From Fredinandcohnia humi (lineage in GTDB: Bacteria > Bacillota > Bacilli > Bacillales > Bacillaceae_L), in NCBI RefSeq assembly GCF_001439915.1, contig NZ_LMBW01000006.1:77792-110501 (forward strand): a stretch of DNA of 32,710 nt, written 5' to 3'. A program made the position numbers and the translations under genes. This document shows positions 24,569 through 32,710 of the stretch, piece by piece (position 1 is the first letter of the stretch; the number at the start of each line of letters is the position of its first letter). The notes below the pieces were generated by a model. The model saw nothing but the letters and a program-made list of their open reading frames with translations, was not told where the DNA came from and ran no database searches.

Positions 24569-24687
24569 AAAAGTGCAAGGCGCCCGTCTATCGGCGACAA
24601 GCACAAGAAAAGCGCTGACAGAAGGCGCTCTTTGCCTTCCGAAGCGATTGGATTGTGACCTCGAGCCGATGGCGCCTGGAGCTGGAC
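24569..24687 (-). repeat. Family A structured repeat, copy A4 (reverse orientation)
   Basis: The reverse complement starts GTCCAGCTCCAGGCGCCATCGGC and ends GCCTTGCACTTTT. Stems are CACAA/TTGTG and GAAGGC/GCCTTC, with the outer ATCGGC/GCCGAT. It lies between the divergent rarA and YczE-like genes, probably within the leader of the latter. Confidence 0.9.
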
Positions 24688-24741
24688 GTCGATGATAAGA
24701 AGATATACAACTGGGAGAGACAAAAGAGACGGAGTGAGTGA

Positions 24742-25413
24742 ATGCGAGTACAGACTAGTTTTAGCCACGATCTTTTGAAATGGTCAACTTTTATTATCGG
24801 CTTGTTAATTATGTCTTTAGGGATTGTCATGATTATCAAAGCAGATCTTGGGGCATCTCCTTGGGACGTTTTGCATATCGGACTTTATAAACAAATCGGT
24901 CTCACTATTGGTTCCTGGTCGATTATTGTCGGCTTTTTTGTTTTGTTTCTTTCCTCATTTTTATTAAAGCGACTGCCTCAAATCGGTGCTTTTTTAAATA
25001 TGATTTCAGTGGGTATTTTTATAGATATGTTCATGTGGGTTCCATTCCTTGTTACGCCAGAAACCTTTATCGGGAAACTTATCATGTTGCTTTTGGGACT
25101 TCTAATTAATGGATATGGAATGGGAATTTATATTTCGGCTAAGGTCGGTGCAGGACCAAGGGATAGTTTGATGTTAGCACTTACTGAAATTTCTAAGTGG
25201 AAAGTGCAATATATTCGTTTAGGAATGGAAATTATTGTATTAACGATTGGTTGGTTGTTAGGTGGACCTGTGTTTGTAGGAACCTTAGTATATTGTGTGG
25301 GAATTGGGTATATTGCAGGATTTGCATTGCCACAATGTCAGAAAATGCATGATGGATTAAAACGTAAACTGGATAAAACACCAGCGATTGAAGTGAATCA
25401 TTTTAGTAATTAG
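24742..25413 (+). CDS. YczE/YitT-type integral membrane protein
   Basis: A 223-residue protein with about five to six hydrophobic helices (near residues 14-34, 55-75, 80-105, 108-130 and 170-200). Conserved polar motifs are GASPWDVLHIGLYKQ (about 36-50) and AKVGAGPRDSLMLALTE (about 135-151), two internally similar (G-A-G/S-P-x-D) segments characteristic of the YczE/YyaS family. No transport substrate is established. ATG 24742 follows GGAGTGAGTGA. The gap to cymR is only 12 nt with no terminator, so cymR is probably cotranscribed. It is absent from the standard B. subtilis rarA-cymR junction. Confidence 0.85.
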   Translation: MRVQTSFSHDLLKWSTFIIGLLIMSLGIVMIIKADLGASPWDVLHIGLYKQIGLTIGSWSIIVGFFVLFLSSFLLKRLPQIGAFLNMISVGIFIDMFMWVPFLVTPETFIGKLIMLLLGLLINGYGMGIYISAKVGAGPRDSLMLALTEISKWKVQYIRLGMEIIVLTIGWLLGGPVFVGTLVYCVGIGYIAGFALPQCQKMHDGLKRKLDKTPAIEVNHFSN

Positions 25414-25425
25414 GGGTGTATATGA

Positions 25426-25839
25426 ATGAAAATATCAACAAAAGGCAGATATGGTCTGACAATCATGATTGAGCTTGCCAAAAATCATGGAAAAGGACCT
25501 ATCTCATTAAAATCGATTGCAGCAAAACATGAGCTTTCAGAACATTATCTTGAACAATTAATTTCTCCATTACGCAATGCGGGCTTGGTAAAAAGCATTC
25601 GCGGAGCTTATGGAGGGTATATTCTTGGGGACGAACCTACAAAAATTACTGCAGGTGACGTTATTCTCGTTCTTGAGGGACCAATTAGCCCCGTAGAGGT
25701 TTTAGAGGACGAGGAGCCGGCAAAAAGGGAATTATGGATAAGAATTCGAGATGCTGTGAAAGAGGTATTAGACAATACAACACTCGAAGACCTCGCAAGC
25801 TATAGCGACGGTAATGATGCATATATGTTTTATATCTAA
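25426..25839 (+). CDS. cymR: Rrf2-family cysteine metabolism repressor CymR
   Basis: A 137-residue winged-helix repressor that, in complex with CysK, senses O-acetylserine and controls cystine uptake and sulfur assimilation genes. The N-terminal HTH is seen (KISTKGRYGLTIMIELA, SIAAKHELSEHYLEQLISPLRNAGLVKSIRGAYGGY, read with gaps). There are no cysteines, so the FeS-cluster ligands of IscR/NsrR-type Rrf2 proteins are missing, as in CymR. ATG 25426 has AGGGGTG 7 nt upstream; the ATG at 25422 is out of frame. It is directly upstream of the desulfurase and mnmA. Confidence 0.95.
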   Translation: MKISTKGRYGLTIMIELAKNHGKGPISLKSIAAKHELSEHYLEQLISPLRNAGLVKSIRGAYGGYILGDEPTKITAGDVILVLEGPISPVEVLEDEEPAKRELWIRIRDAVKEVLDNTTLEDLASYSDGNDAYMFYI

Positions 25840-25891
25840 TGGAAATATGCAATAATCTAAAAGCTACTTTTTAAAAAAGGAGGGCGCATTG

Positions 25892-28161
<2,270 letters not shown>

Positions 28162-28163
28162 AG

Positions 28164-28198
28164 AAACCTCAACTCTCTATTTAGGGTTGGGGTTTTCC
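28164..28198 (+). terminator. Terminator after mnmA
   Basis: AAACCTCAACTC pairs with GGGTTGGGGTTT (12 bp including G-T pairs), followed by a short T-run. Confidence 0.8.
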
Positions 28199-28200
28199 TA

Positions 28201-28209
28201 TGTTATAAT
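28201..28209 (+). promoter_or_regulatory. Extended -10 promoter for the TPR-recD2 unit
   Basis: TGTTATAAT matches TGnTATAAT exactly and directly follows the mnmA terminator. No strong -35. Confidence 0.55.
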
Positions 28210-28236
28210 ATGAACTGCACAAAGGAGTGGGTAAGA

Positions 28237-28899
28237 GTGGATATAAATAAACGAGGCATTGAATATATGCAAGAAGGAAAATACGAGGAAGCAGCGAAAT
28301 GCTTTTCGCAAGCCATCGAAGAAAACCCGAAAGAGCCGATATATTATATCAATTTTGGAAATCTTTTATCAGCTGTAGGTGATCCTGAAAGAGCAATAGC
28401 TTTTTTTAACAAAGCGCTGGAGCTTGATGACGGAGCGGGAACGGCTTATTACGGAATCGGTAGCCTTCTTTACAACCAAGATGATTTTATCAAAGCAAAG
28501 GACATGTTTGAAAAAGCTCTAAAAACTGGGATTGATAATAGTGACACCTATTATATGCTGGGAATGACATTAATTCAGTTAGGTCAGCCAAAGCTTGCAT
28601 TGCCTTATATGAAACGAGCAGTTGAGCTTAACGAAAATGATGTAGATGCTTTGTTCCAATACGGACTCTGCCTAGCGGGTGAATCGGTAATTGATGAAGC
28701 CGTTACAACGTTCAATCGTGTCATTGAATTAGAACCAAAGCACTCAGATGCCTATTACAATTTAGGGGTAGCTTATGCCGGCTTTAAAAATGACTATGAA
28801 AAAGCACTGGACATGTTTGAAAAAGCTTTAGAAATACAACCAGACCATATGCTGGCAGCAAATGGTAAGAAAATTGTCAGTGAAGCGTTAAGCGAATAA
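28237..28899 (+). CDS. TPR-repeat protein (YrrB-like)
   Basis: A 220-residue soluble protein made almost entirely of six tetratricopeptide repeats of about 34 residues. Recognisable units end in FSQAIEENP, FNKALELDD, FEKALKTG, MKRAVELNE, FNRVIELEP and FEKALEIQP. It resembles B. subtilis YrrB, for which a crystal structure showed a TPR superhelix with a putative binding groove. Its partner is unknown; the position between mnmA and recD2 suggests a scaffold for one of them, which is inference. GTG 28237 is chosen over ATG 28210 because AAAGGAG (28221-28227) lies 9 nt upstream and ATG 28210 overlaps the promoter. recD2 follows after 19 nt. Confidence 0.9.
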   Translation: MDINKRGIEYMQEGKYEEAAKCFSQAIEENPKEPIYYINFGNLLSAVGDPERAIAFFNKALELDDGAGTAYYGIGSLLYNQDDFIKAKDMFEKALKTGIDNSDTYYMLGMTLIQLGQPKLALPYMKRAVELNENDVDALFQYGLCLAGESVIDEAVTTFNRVIELEPKHSDAYYNLGVAYAGFKNDYEKALDMFEKALEIQPDHMLAANGKKIVSEALSE

Positions 28900-28918
28900 A
28901 TGATGGGAGGGAATACTT

Positions 28919-31321
28919 ATGGAGCAACAGGAATCTTTAGATTTGTTTACTGAACAACGTAAATACATGAAGGGTACTCATTTAGTTACTATTTTTCATA
29001 ATGAGCAAAATTTATATTCTGTTGTTCGCATCAGGCTTCAAGAAACAAACGAAGACTATAATGAAAAAGAAGCGGTTGTAACGGGTTATTTCCCTCGCAT
29101 GCATGAAAATGAAACCTATATATTTTTCGGTCGCTTAAAGGAGCATCCACGGTTCGGGATCCAGTTCCACGTCGAACAATTTCAAAAAGAAATCCCCCAT
29201 ACAAAACAAGGAATCGTCCAGTATCTGTCAAGCGATCTTTTTAAAGGAATCGGAAAAAAGACGGCAGAAAAAATAGTAGAGACACTTGGAGAAGGAGCCA
29301 TATCAAAAATTATCGCAAACCCATCGGTCTTGCAGGAGGTTGATAAACTTTCAGCAGACAAAGCGAAGGAAATATACGATACCCTTCAGCAGCATCAAGG
29401 TCTTGAACAAATCATGATTGGCCTTTCCCAATATGGATTTGGGCCACAGCTTTCGATGAGGATTTATCAGGTGTACAAGGAGCAAACCCTTGAAATTCTT
29501 CAACACAGTCCTTATAAATTAGTCGAGGATATAGAAGGAGTCGGATTTGGAAGAGCCGATGAATTAGGACACCAATTGGGGATTTCCGGAAATCATCCAG
29601 ACCGAATTAAAGCGGGCTGTTTATACATACTTGAACAAGATTCATTACAGGATGGACATGTCTATCTTTCTGTTGAAGATCTAATCATTCGTGTCCAACA
29701 ATTGTTAGAGCAAAAAGCCCTAGAAGAAATTATTGCGACCGATATTTCAAAAGAAATAATTAGTTTAACTGAAGAAAGCAAGCTTGTCATAGAAGAGGAC
29801 AAGGTTTACCTTCCTTCCCTTTACTTTTCCGAAAAAGGACTCGTCACAAATATTAAACGTGTTATGGAACAAACCGAATACGAAGATATTTTTCCCGAGT
29901 CAGAATTTTTACTAGCACTTGGCGCACTTGAGGAAAGAATTAAGGTCCAATATGCACCTTCTCAAAAAGATGCCATCCAAAAAGCATTAATGTCTCCAAT
30001 GCTCCTTTTAACAGGAGGACCTGGTACAGGGAAGACAACCGTCATCAAAGGGATTGTTGAATTATATGGGGAATTACATGGCTGTTCATTGGACCCAAAG
30101 GATTATAATTCTGAAAATCCATTCCCAATTGTATTAGTCGCTCCAACTGGACGTGCAGCAAAGAGGATGAGTGAATCAACTGGCCTGCCTGCTGTCACCA
30201 TTCACAGGCTGTTAGGCTGGAACGGCGCCGAAGGCTTTAGCCATGATGAGGACAATCCAATCAGTGGTAAATTGTTGATTGTCGATGAAGTTTCAATGGT
30301 GGATATTTGGTTAGCCAATCAGTTATTCAAATCACTGCCAGAGCATGTTCAAGTTATTCTTGTGGGGGATGAAGACCAGCTGCCATCAGTCGGTCCAGGC
30401 CAGGTCCTAAAGGATTTATTGGCTGCAGAGGTTTTACCAACAGTTCGACTGACAGATATATATCGTCAATCTGAAGGCTCATCGATCATCGAATTAGCTC
30501 ATGATATTAAAAAAGGTAACCTGCCACCAGATATCTCGATGCCTAAAAAAGACCGATCCTTTTTAAAATGTTATCAAAATCAGGTTCTTGAGGTTGTCAA
30601 ACAGGTTTCAGACAATGCGAAAAAGAAGGGGTACTCTGTTAGGGACATTCAGATTTTGGCCCCTATGTATCGAGGTCCGGCAGGTATTGACAGTTTAAAT
30701 GTCATGCTGCAGGAACTTTTTAATCCACCAGTGCATGGCAAACGTGAATTGAAATTTGGGGATATCATTTACCGCAGGGGCGATAAGGTCCTCCAATTAG
30801 TAAACCAGCCTGAAAACAATGTTTTTAATGGTGATATCGGCGAAATTGAATCCATTTTTTATGCGAAAGAAAACACAGAAAAACAGGACATGGTCGTTAT
30901 CAATTTCGAAGGCAATGAAGTCACCTATACAAAACAGGACTTAAATCAGATCACACATGCCTATTGTTGTTCGATTCATAAATCACAAGGGAGTGAATTT
31001 CCTATCGTGATTTTACCAATTATTAAAGGTTATTATCGCATGCTGCGCCGAAATTTAATCTACACAGCTATCACAAGAGCTAAAAACTTTTTAATCCTTT
31101 GTGGTGAGGAAGACGCCTTGCGTCAAGGTGTACAACGTGCAAACGATACAAACCGTCAAACCACCTTATGTGAAAAATTAAAAGCAACCTTGGGTGTAAT
31201 GGAGGATGGTGCTGTAACAGTACCTGAAGAGGCTATGTCCTATTATGATATGCTTTTTCAAACCGATCCGAATATTGGAATGACGGGAGTTACTCCTTAT
31301 GATTTTATGGAGGCAGAATAA
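28919..31321 (+). CDS. recD2: RecD2-type SF1B DNA helicase (YrrC)
   Basis: An 800-residue 5'-3' helicase without RecBC partners, implicated in replication-fork progress and mismatch-repair-linked functions. An N-terminal OB-like region leads into helix-hairpin-helix motifs (FKGIGKKTAEKIV, about residues 107-119; VEDIEGVGFGRADELG near 205). The helicase core has Walker A GGPGTGKTT (about 365-373), Walker B LLIVDEVSMVD, motif III GDEDQLPSVGPGQ, motif IV region IYRQSEGSS, and motifs V/VI SIHKSQGSEFP and YTAITRAK. ATG 28919 has GGGAGGG 8 nt upstream. It is cotranscribed with the TPR gene. Confidence 0.96.
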   Translation: MEQQESLDLFTEQRKYMKGTHLVTIFHNEQNLYSVVRIRLQETNEDYNEKEAVVTGYFPRMHENETYIFFGRLKEHPRFGIQFHVEQFQKEIPHTKQGIVQYLSSDLFKGIGKKTAEKIVETLGEGAISKIIANPSVLQEVDKLSADKAKEIYDTLQQHQGLEQIMIGLSQYGFGPQLSMRIYQVYKEQTLEILQHSPYKLVEDIEGVGFGRADELGHQLGISGNHPDRIKAGCLYILEQDSLQDGHVYLSVEDLIIRVQQLLEQKALEEIIATDISKEIISLTEESKLVIEEDKVYLPSLYFSEKGLVTNIKRVMEQTEYEDIFPESEFLLALGALEERIKVQYAPSQKDAIQKALMSPMLLLTGGPGTGKTTVIKGIVELYGELHGCSLDPKDYNSENPFPIVLVAPTGRAAKRMSESTGLPAVTIHRLLGWNGAEGFSHDEDNPISGKLLIVDEVSMVDIWLANQLFKSLPEHVQVILVGDEDQLPSVGPGQVLKDLLAAEVLPTVRLTDIYRQSEGSSIIELAHDIKKGNLPPDISMPKKDRSFLKCYQNQVLEVVKQVSDNAKKKGYSVRDIQILAPMYRGPAGIDSLNVMLQELFNPPVHGKRELKFGDIIYRRGDKVLQLVNQPENNVFNGDIGEIESIFYAKENTEKQDMVVINFEGNEVTYTKQDLNQITHAYCCSIHKSQGSEFPIVILPIIKGYYRMLRRNLIYTAITRAKNFLILCGEEDALRQGVQRANDTNRQTTLCEKLKATLGVMEDGAVTVPEEAMSYYDMLFQTDPNIGMTGVTPYDFMEAE

Positions 31322-31345
31322 AAGTCGGGAAACCTGCTTTTTTTC
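31319..31345 (+). terminator. Weak terminator after recD2
   Basis: AAAGT(C)GGG pairs with CCTGCTTT with a bulged C and two G-T pairs, then T7. The stem is weak but the T-tract is good. Confidence 0.5.
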
Positions 31346-31477
31346 TTTTCCAGGCAACATCACCTTTCTAGCCTTAAACCGCAGGCGACTAGCACTTTTC
31401 TTTTGGAAACTCTTGTGCAGTATGACTAGATGTTTGAAAGTAAATGATAAGTAATGTTCGGAAGGTGGCGATTATCT

Positions 31478-31954
31478 TTGCGGACATTCTCACTGCTAAA
31501 GGATTTGCCGGTCTATGATGAAAATTCCGCCGAGGTACTTGGCCGAGTTGCTGATCTTTGTATCACATCAGATGGAAAGGTAAATGCCTTAATTATGAAA
31601 GGAAAAGGACTATTTGAACGAGATCGAGTAGTCCCAATCCAAAGTATCTCCGCTATTGGAGATGATGGTGTCATGGTAACGGACAAGCAGATGCTTGAGC
31701 GTCTGGACAACGAGGCAGATTCACCGACTTATTTTTTACACACTCACCATGGATTATTCCGAAAGCCTTTAATGTCTTCAGAAGGACAAAAATTAGGCTT
31801 ACTAGAAGATGTATATTTTACTGAAGAAGTGGGCACGATTATAGGGTATGAAGTAACGGATGGCTTTTTTGCTGACATAATTGAGGGAAAAAAGGTTGTT
31901 AAAACTGATAAGCCTTTAAAAGTTGGCGAAAATGTCATCGTCGTTGATGTCTAA
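31478..31954 (+). CDS. yrrD: PRC-barrel domain protein YrrD
   Basis: A 158-residue soluble protein with two PRC-barrel-like halves (residues about 3-75 and 80-158). Each has a barrel strand pattern around LGRVADLCI and LGLLEDVYFT, with paired GEVIG-like turns and VxGYEVTDGFF. PRC-barrels occur in RNA-processing and photosynthetic reaction-centre proteins; the role of YrrD is not known. TTG 31478 is preferred because GGAAGGTGG lies 9 nt upstream and the protein then begins at the first domain; ATG 31454 has no ribosome site. The stop codon sits inside a perfect 12-bp palindrome that begins repeat B3. Confidence 0.85.
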   Translation: MRTFSLLKDLPVYDENSAEVLGRVADLCITSDGKVNALIMKGKGLFERDRVVPIQSISAIGDDGVMVTDKQMLERLDNEADSPTYFLHTHHGLFRKPLMSSEGQKLGLLEDVYFTEEVGTIIGYEVTDGFFADIIEGKKVVKTDKPLKVGENVIVVDV

Positions 31955-31977
31955 CTTTATTCTTTGAATAAAGTTAG
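31951..31977 (+). terminator. Perfect hairpin over the yrrD stop codon
   Basis: CTAACTTTATTC pairs perfectly with GAATAAAGTTAG across TTT; TAA at 31952-31954 is the yrrD stop. There is no T-run after it, so it may be a transcript-end stabiliser or part of repeat B3 rather than a true terminator. Confidence 0.5.
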
Positions 31978-32069
31978 ACGCCTCCGGCGGATGCCACGAT
32001 TTTTCAAAGGAAGTTTATCGAGCTTGCTCGAAAAAAATCGGGCGGCAAATACGCCAGAGCGCATTTGAT
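31966..32069 (+). repeat. Family B structured repeat, copy B3 (internally shortened)
   Basis: Shares the left end GAATAAAGTTAG..GCCTCCGGC, the closing stem CGATTTTT/AAAAATCG and the 3' hairpin with B1 and B2. It lacks the two central GCCAC/GTGGC and CCCAC/GTGGG hairpins; CGAGC/GCTCG takes their place. It ends 31 nt before the zinc-ribbon gene. Confidence 0.85.
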
Positions 32070-32100
32070 ATTAGGAATTCCATGACGTGAGGTGTACCCT

Positions 32101-32289
32101 GTGAAGTGCCCAAATTGTAAAAGTAAAGATATCGGTAAAATTGGTGTCAACCAATATTACTGTTGGGGATGTTTTATCGAGCTATCAGTAAATAAAGGAC
32201 AAATATTCACACATCAGGTAGAGGAAGATGGCACACTCAGTTCGTTGGATGATCTGTTTGCTGAGGATGATAGAAGGATCAGTATGTAA
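32101..32289 (+). CDS. Zinc-ribbon mini-protein (YrzR-like)
   Basis: A 62-residue protein. The N-terminal half is a CPNC-x14-CWGC zinc ribbon (C3, C6, C21, C24), followed by an acidic tail (VEEDGTLSSLDDLFAEDD). A role in nucleic-acid or protein binding is plausible, but none is established. GTG 32101 is chosen because GAGGTG lies 7 nt upstream and the protein then starts right at the ribbon; GTG 32092 overlaps that ribosome site. B. subtilis has small genes in this slot after yrrD (yrzR, yrzQ), so this is probably the yrzR counterpart by position and type. The next small gene follows after 24 nt. Confidence 0.8.
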   Translation: MKCPNCKSKDIGKIGVNQYYCWGCFIELSVNKGQIFTHQVEEDGTLSSLDDLFAEDDRRISM

Positions 32290-32313
32290 TCCTAAACAAG
32301 GAGTGAAGAGATT

Positions 32314-32445
32314 ATGAATAAAGCAATGACTTCTCTAATCACAATGGGTCTAGGTGCTGCGGCATACGGAATTATGCAAAGAACAGATGTTATGTCTGCC
32401 CGCAACATGAAAAAAATGCGTAAACGCATATCTAAAATGTTCTAA
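32314..32445 (+). CDS. 43-residue DUF3918-type small protein (YrzQ-like)
   Basis: A small ORF starting at ATG 32314 with AAGGAGTG 8 nt upstream and ending just before a terminator. It has one short hydrophobic segment (residues about 5-20, rich in Gly/Ala/Met), then a strongly basic tail (NMKKMRKRISKMF). The pattern fits the small DUF3918/YrzQ family known from Bacillaceae; function unknown. It is probably cotranscribed with the zinc-ribbon gene. Confidence 0.78.
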   Translation: MNKAMTSLITMGLGAAAYGIMQRTDVMSARNMKKMRKRISKMF

Positions 32446-32454
32446 TAAGTGAAG

Positions 32455-32480
32455 AAAACCCCACGGATGTGGGGTTTTTT
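32455..32480 (+). terminator. Terminator after the small-protein pair
   Basis: AAAACCCCAC pairs with GTGGGGTTTT across GGAT, ending in T6. Confidence 0.92.
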
Positions 32481-32485
32481 GGTGT

Positions 32486-32710
32486 GAATCGTTCCCGATT
32501 GCACTGAAAATCCATAAAAAGGGTAACGCAAACCCCCGAATCGTTCCCGAATGCAAAGAGAAAAATCCAAAGGGGTAACGCAAGCCCCCGAATCGGTCCC
32601 GAACGCAAAGAGAAAAATCAAAAAGAGTAACGCAAGCGATTGAATCGTTCCCGATTGCAAATAAAAATCATAAAAAGAGTAACGCAAGGGTTCGAATCGT
32701 TCCCAATCGC
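32486..32710 (+). repeat. 52-bp tandem repeat array, continuing past the window
   Basis: Units start with GAATCG at 32486, 32538, 32590, 32642 and 32694, exactly 52 bp apart. Each has GAATCGTTCCCGAnTGCA at the front and GTAACGCAAG near the end, with small differences throughout. The open frames across it on the minus strand are repeat artefacts. Confidence 0.93.

Noticed and set aside
24517-24839. Two 83-codon minus-strand ORFs
   Set aside because: They run across repeat A4 and the YczE-like gene start; repeat-derived composition and no ribosome sites.
32350-32687. Minus-strand ORFs of 77 and 81 codons with repeated peptide
   Set aside because: They lie across the tandem repeat, a terminator and a small gene, and the repeated peptide is a by-product of the 52-bp units. 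No ribosome sites.
32486-32710. CRISPR array
   Set aside because: Period is 52 bp, but conservation covers most of the unit and differences are scattered. There are no identical repeats with unique spacers, and no cas genes.

Overview
The window is a conserved housekeeping segment of a low-GC, endospore-forming Bacillaceae chromosome. The signs are strong GGAGG-type ribosome sites, frequent TTG/GTG starts, sporulation genes (spoVB and an RsfA-type regulator), a T-box leader and a Bacillus-type 6S-1 RNA. Gene order closely follows the Bacillus subtilis yrzE-spoVB-comN-secDF ... recJ-apt-relA-dtd-amidase-hisS-aspS-6S-tcdA-rarA-cymR-yrvO-mnmA-yrrB-recD2-yrrD block. The many intergenic repeats are more typical of Bacillus relatives (Neobacillus/Mesobacillus-like) than of B. 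subtilis itself, but the genus cannot be fixed from sequence alone.

Layout. 1-3.4 kb: membrane protein YrzE (-), a DUF421 protein (+), SpoVB flippase (-) and ComN (+). 3.4-7.0 kb: a long leader carrying a composite repeat, fused SecDF, and a cation-diffusion-facilitator exporter. 7.0-13.0 kb: recJ and apt (1-nt overlap), relA, dtd. 13.0-15.3 kb: a secreted five-SH3 cell-wall amidase (-) and a 58-codon small gene. 15.3-19.2 kb: T-box-controlled hisS-aspS, then 6S RNA. 19.3-23.0 kb: tcdA, an RsfA-family regulator (-) and a two-gene ABC exporter. 23.1-28.2 kb: rarA (-), then a probable operon of a YczE/YitT-like membrane protein, cymR, cysteine desulfurase and mnmA. 28.2-32.4 kb: TPR protein, recD2, PRC-barrel protein, a zinc-ribbon mini-protein and a DUF3918-type mini-protein. 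32.49 kb to the end: a 52-bp tandem repeat that runs off the window.

Functional threads. Several genes serve tRNA and translation quality (dtd, hisS, aspS, tcdA, mnmA with its sulfur donor). Others serve stress and genome maintenance (relA, 6S RNA, recJ, rarA, recD2), protein export and envelope (secDF, spoVB, amidase), and sulfur control (cymR beside the desulfurase).

No defence island, prophage, CRISPR array or transposase gene is visible. The least explained content is two families of about 120-165 bp structured intergenic repeats (called A and B here). They fold into nested stems, show paired compensatory base changes between copies, and sit at recurrent places: against stop codons, and inside 5' leaders just before ribosome sites. 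These repeats, with the terminal 52-bp tandem array, are the best candidates for undescribed biology.
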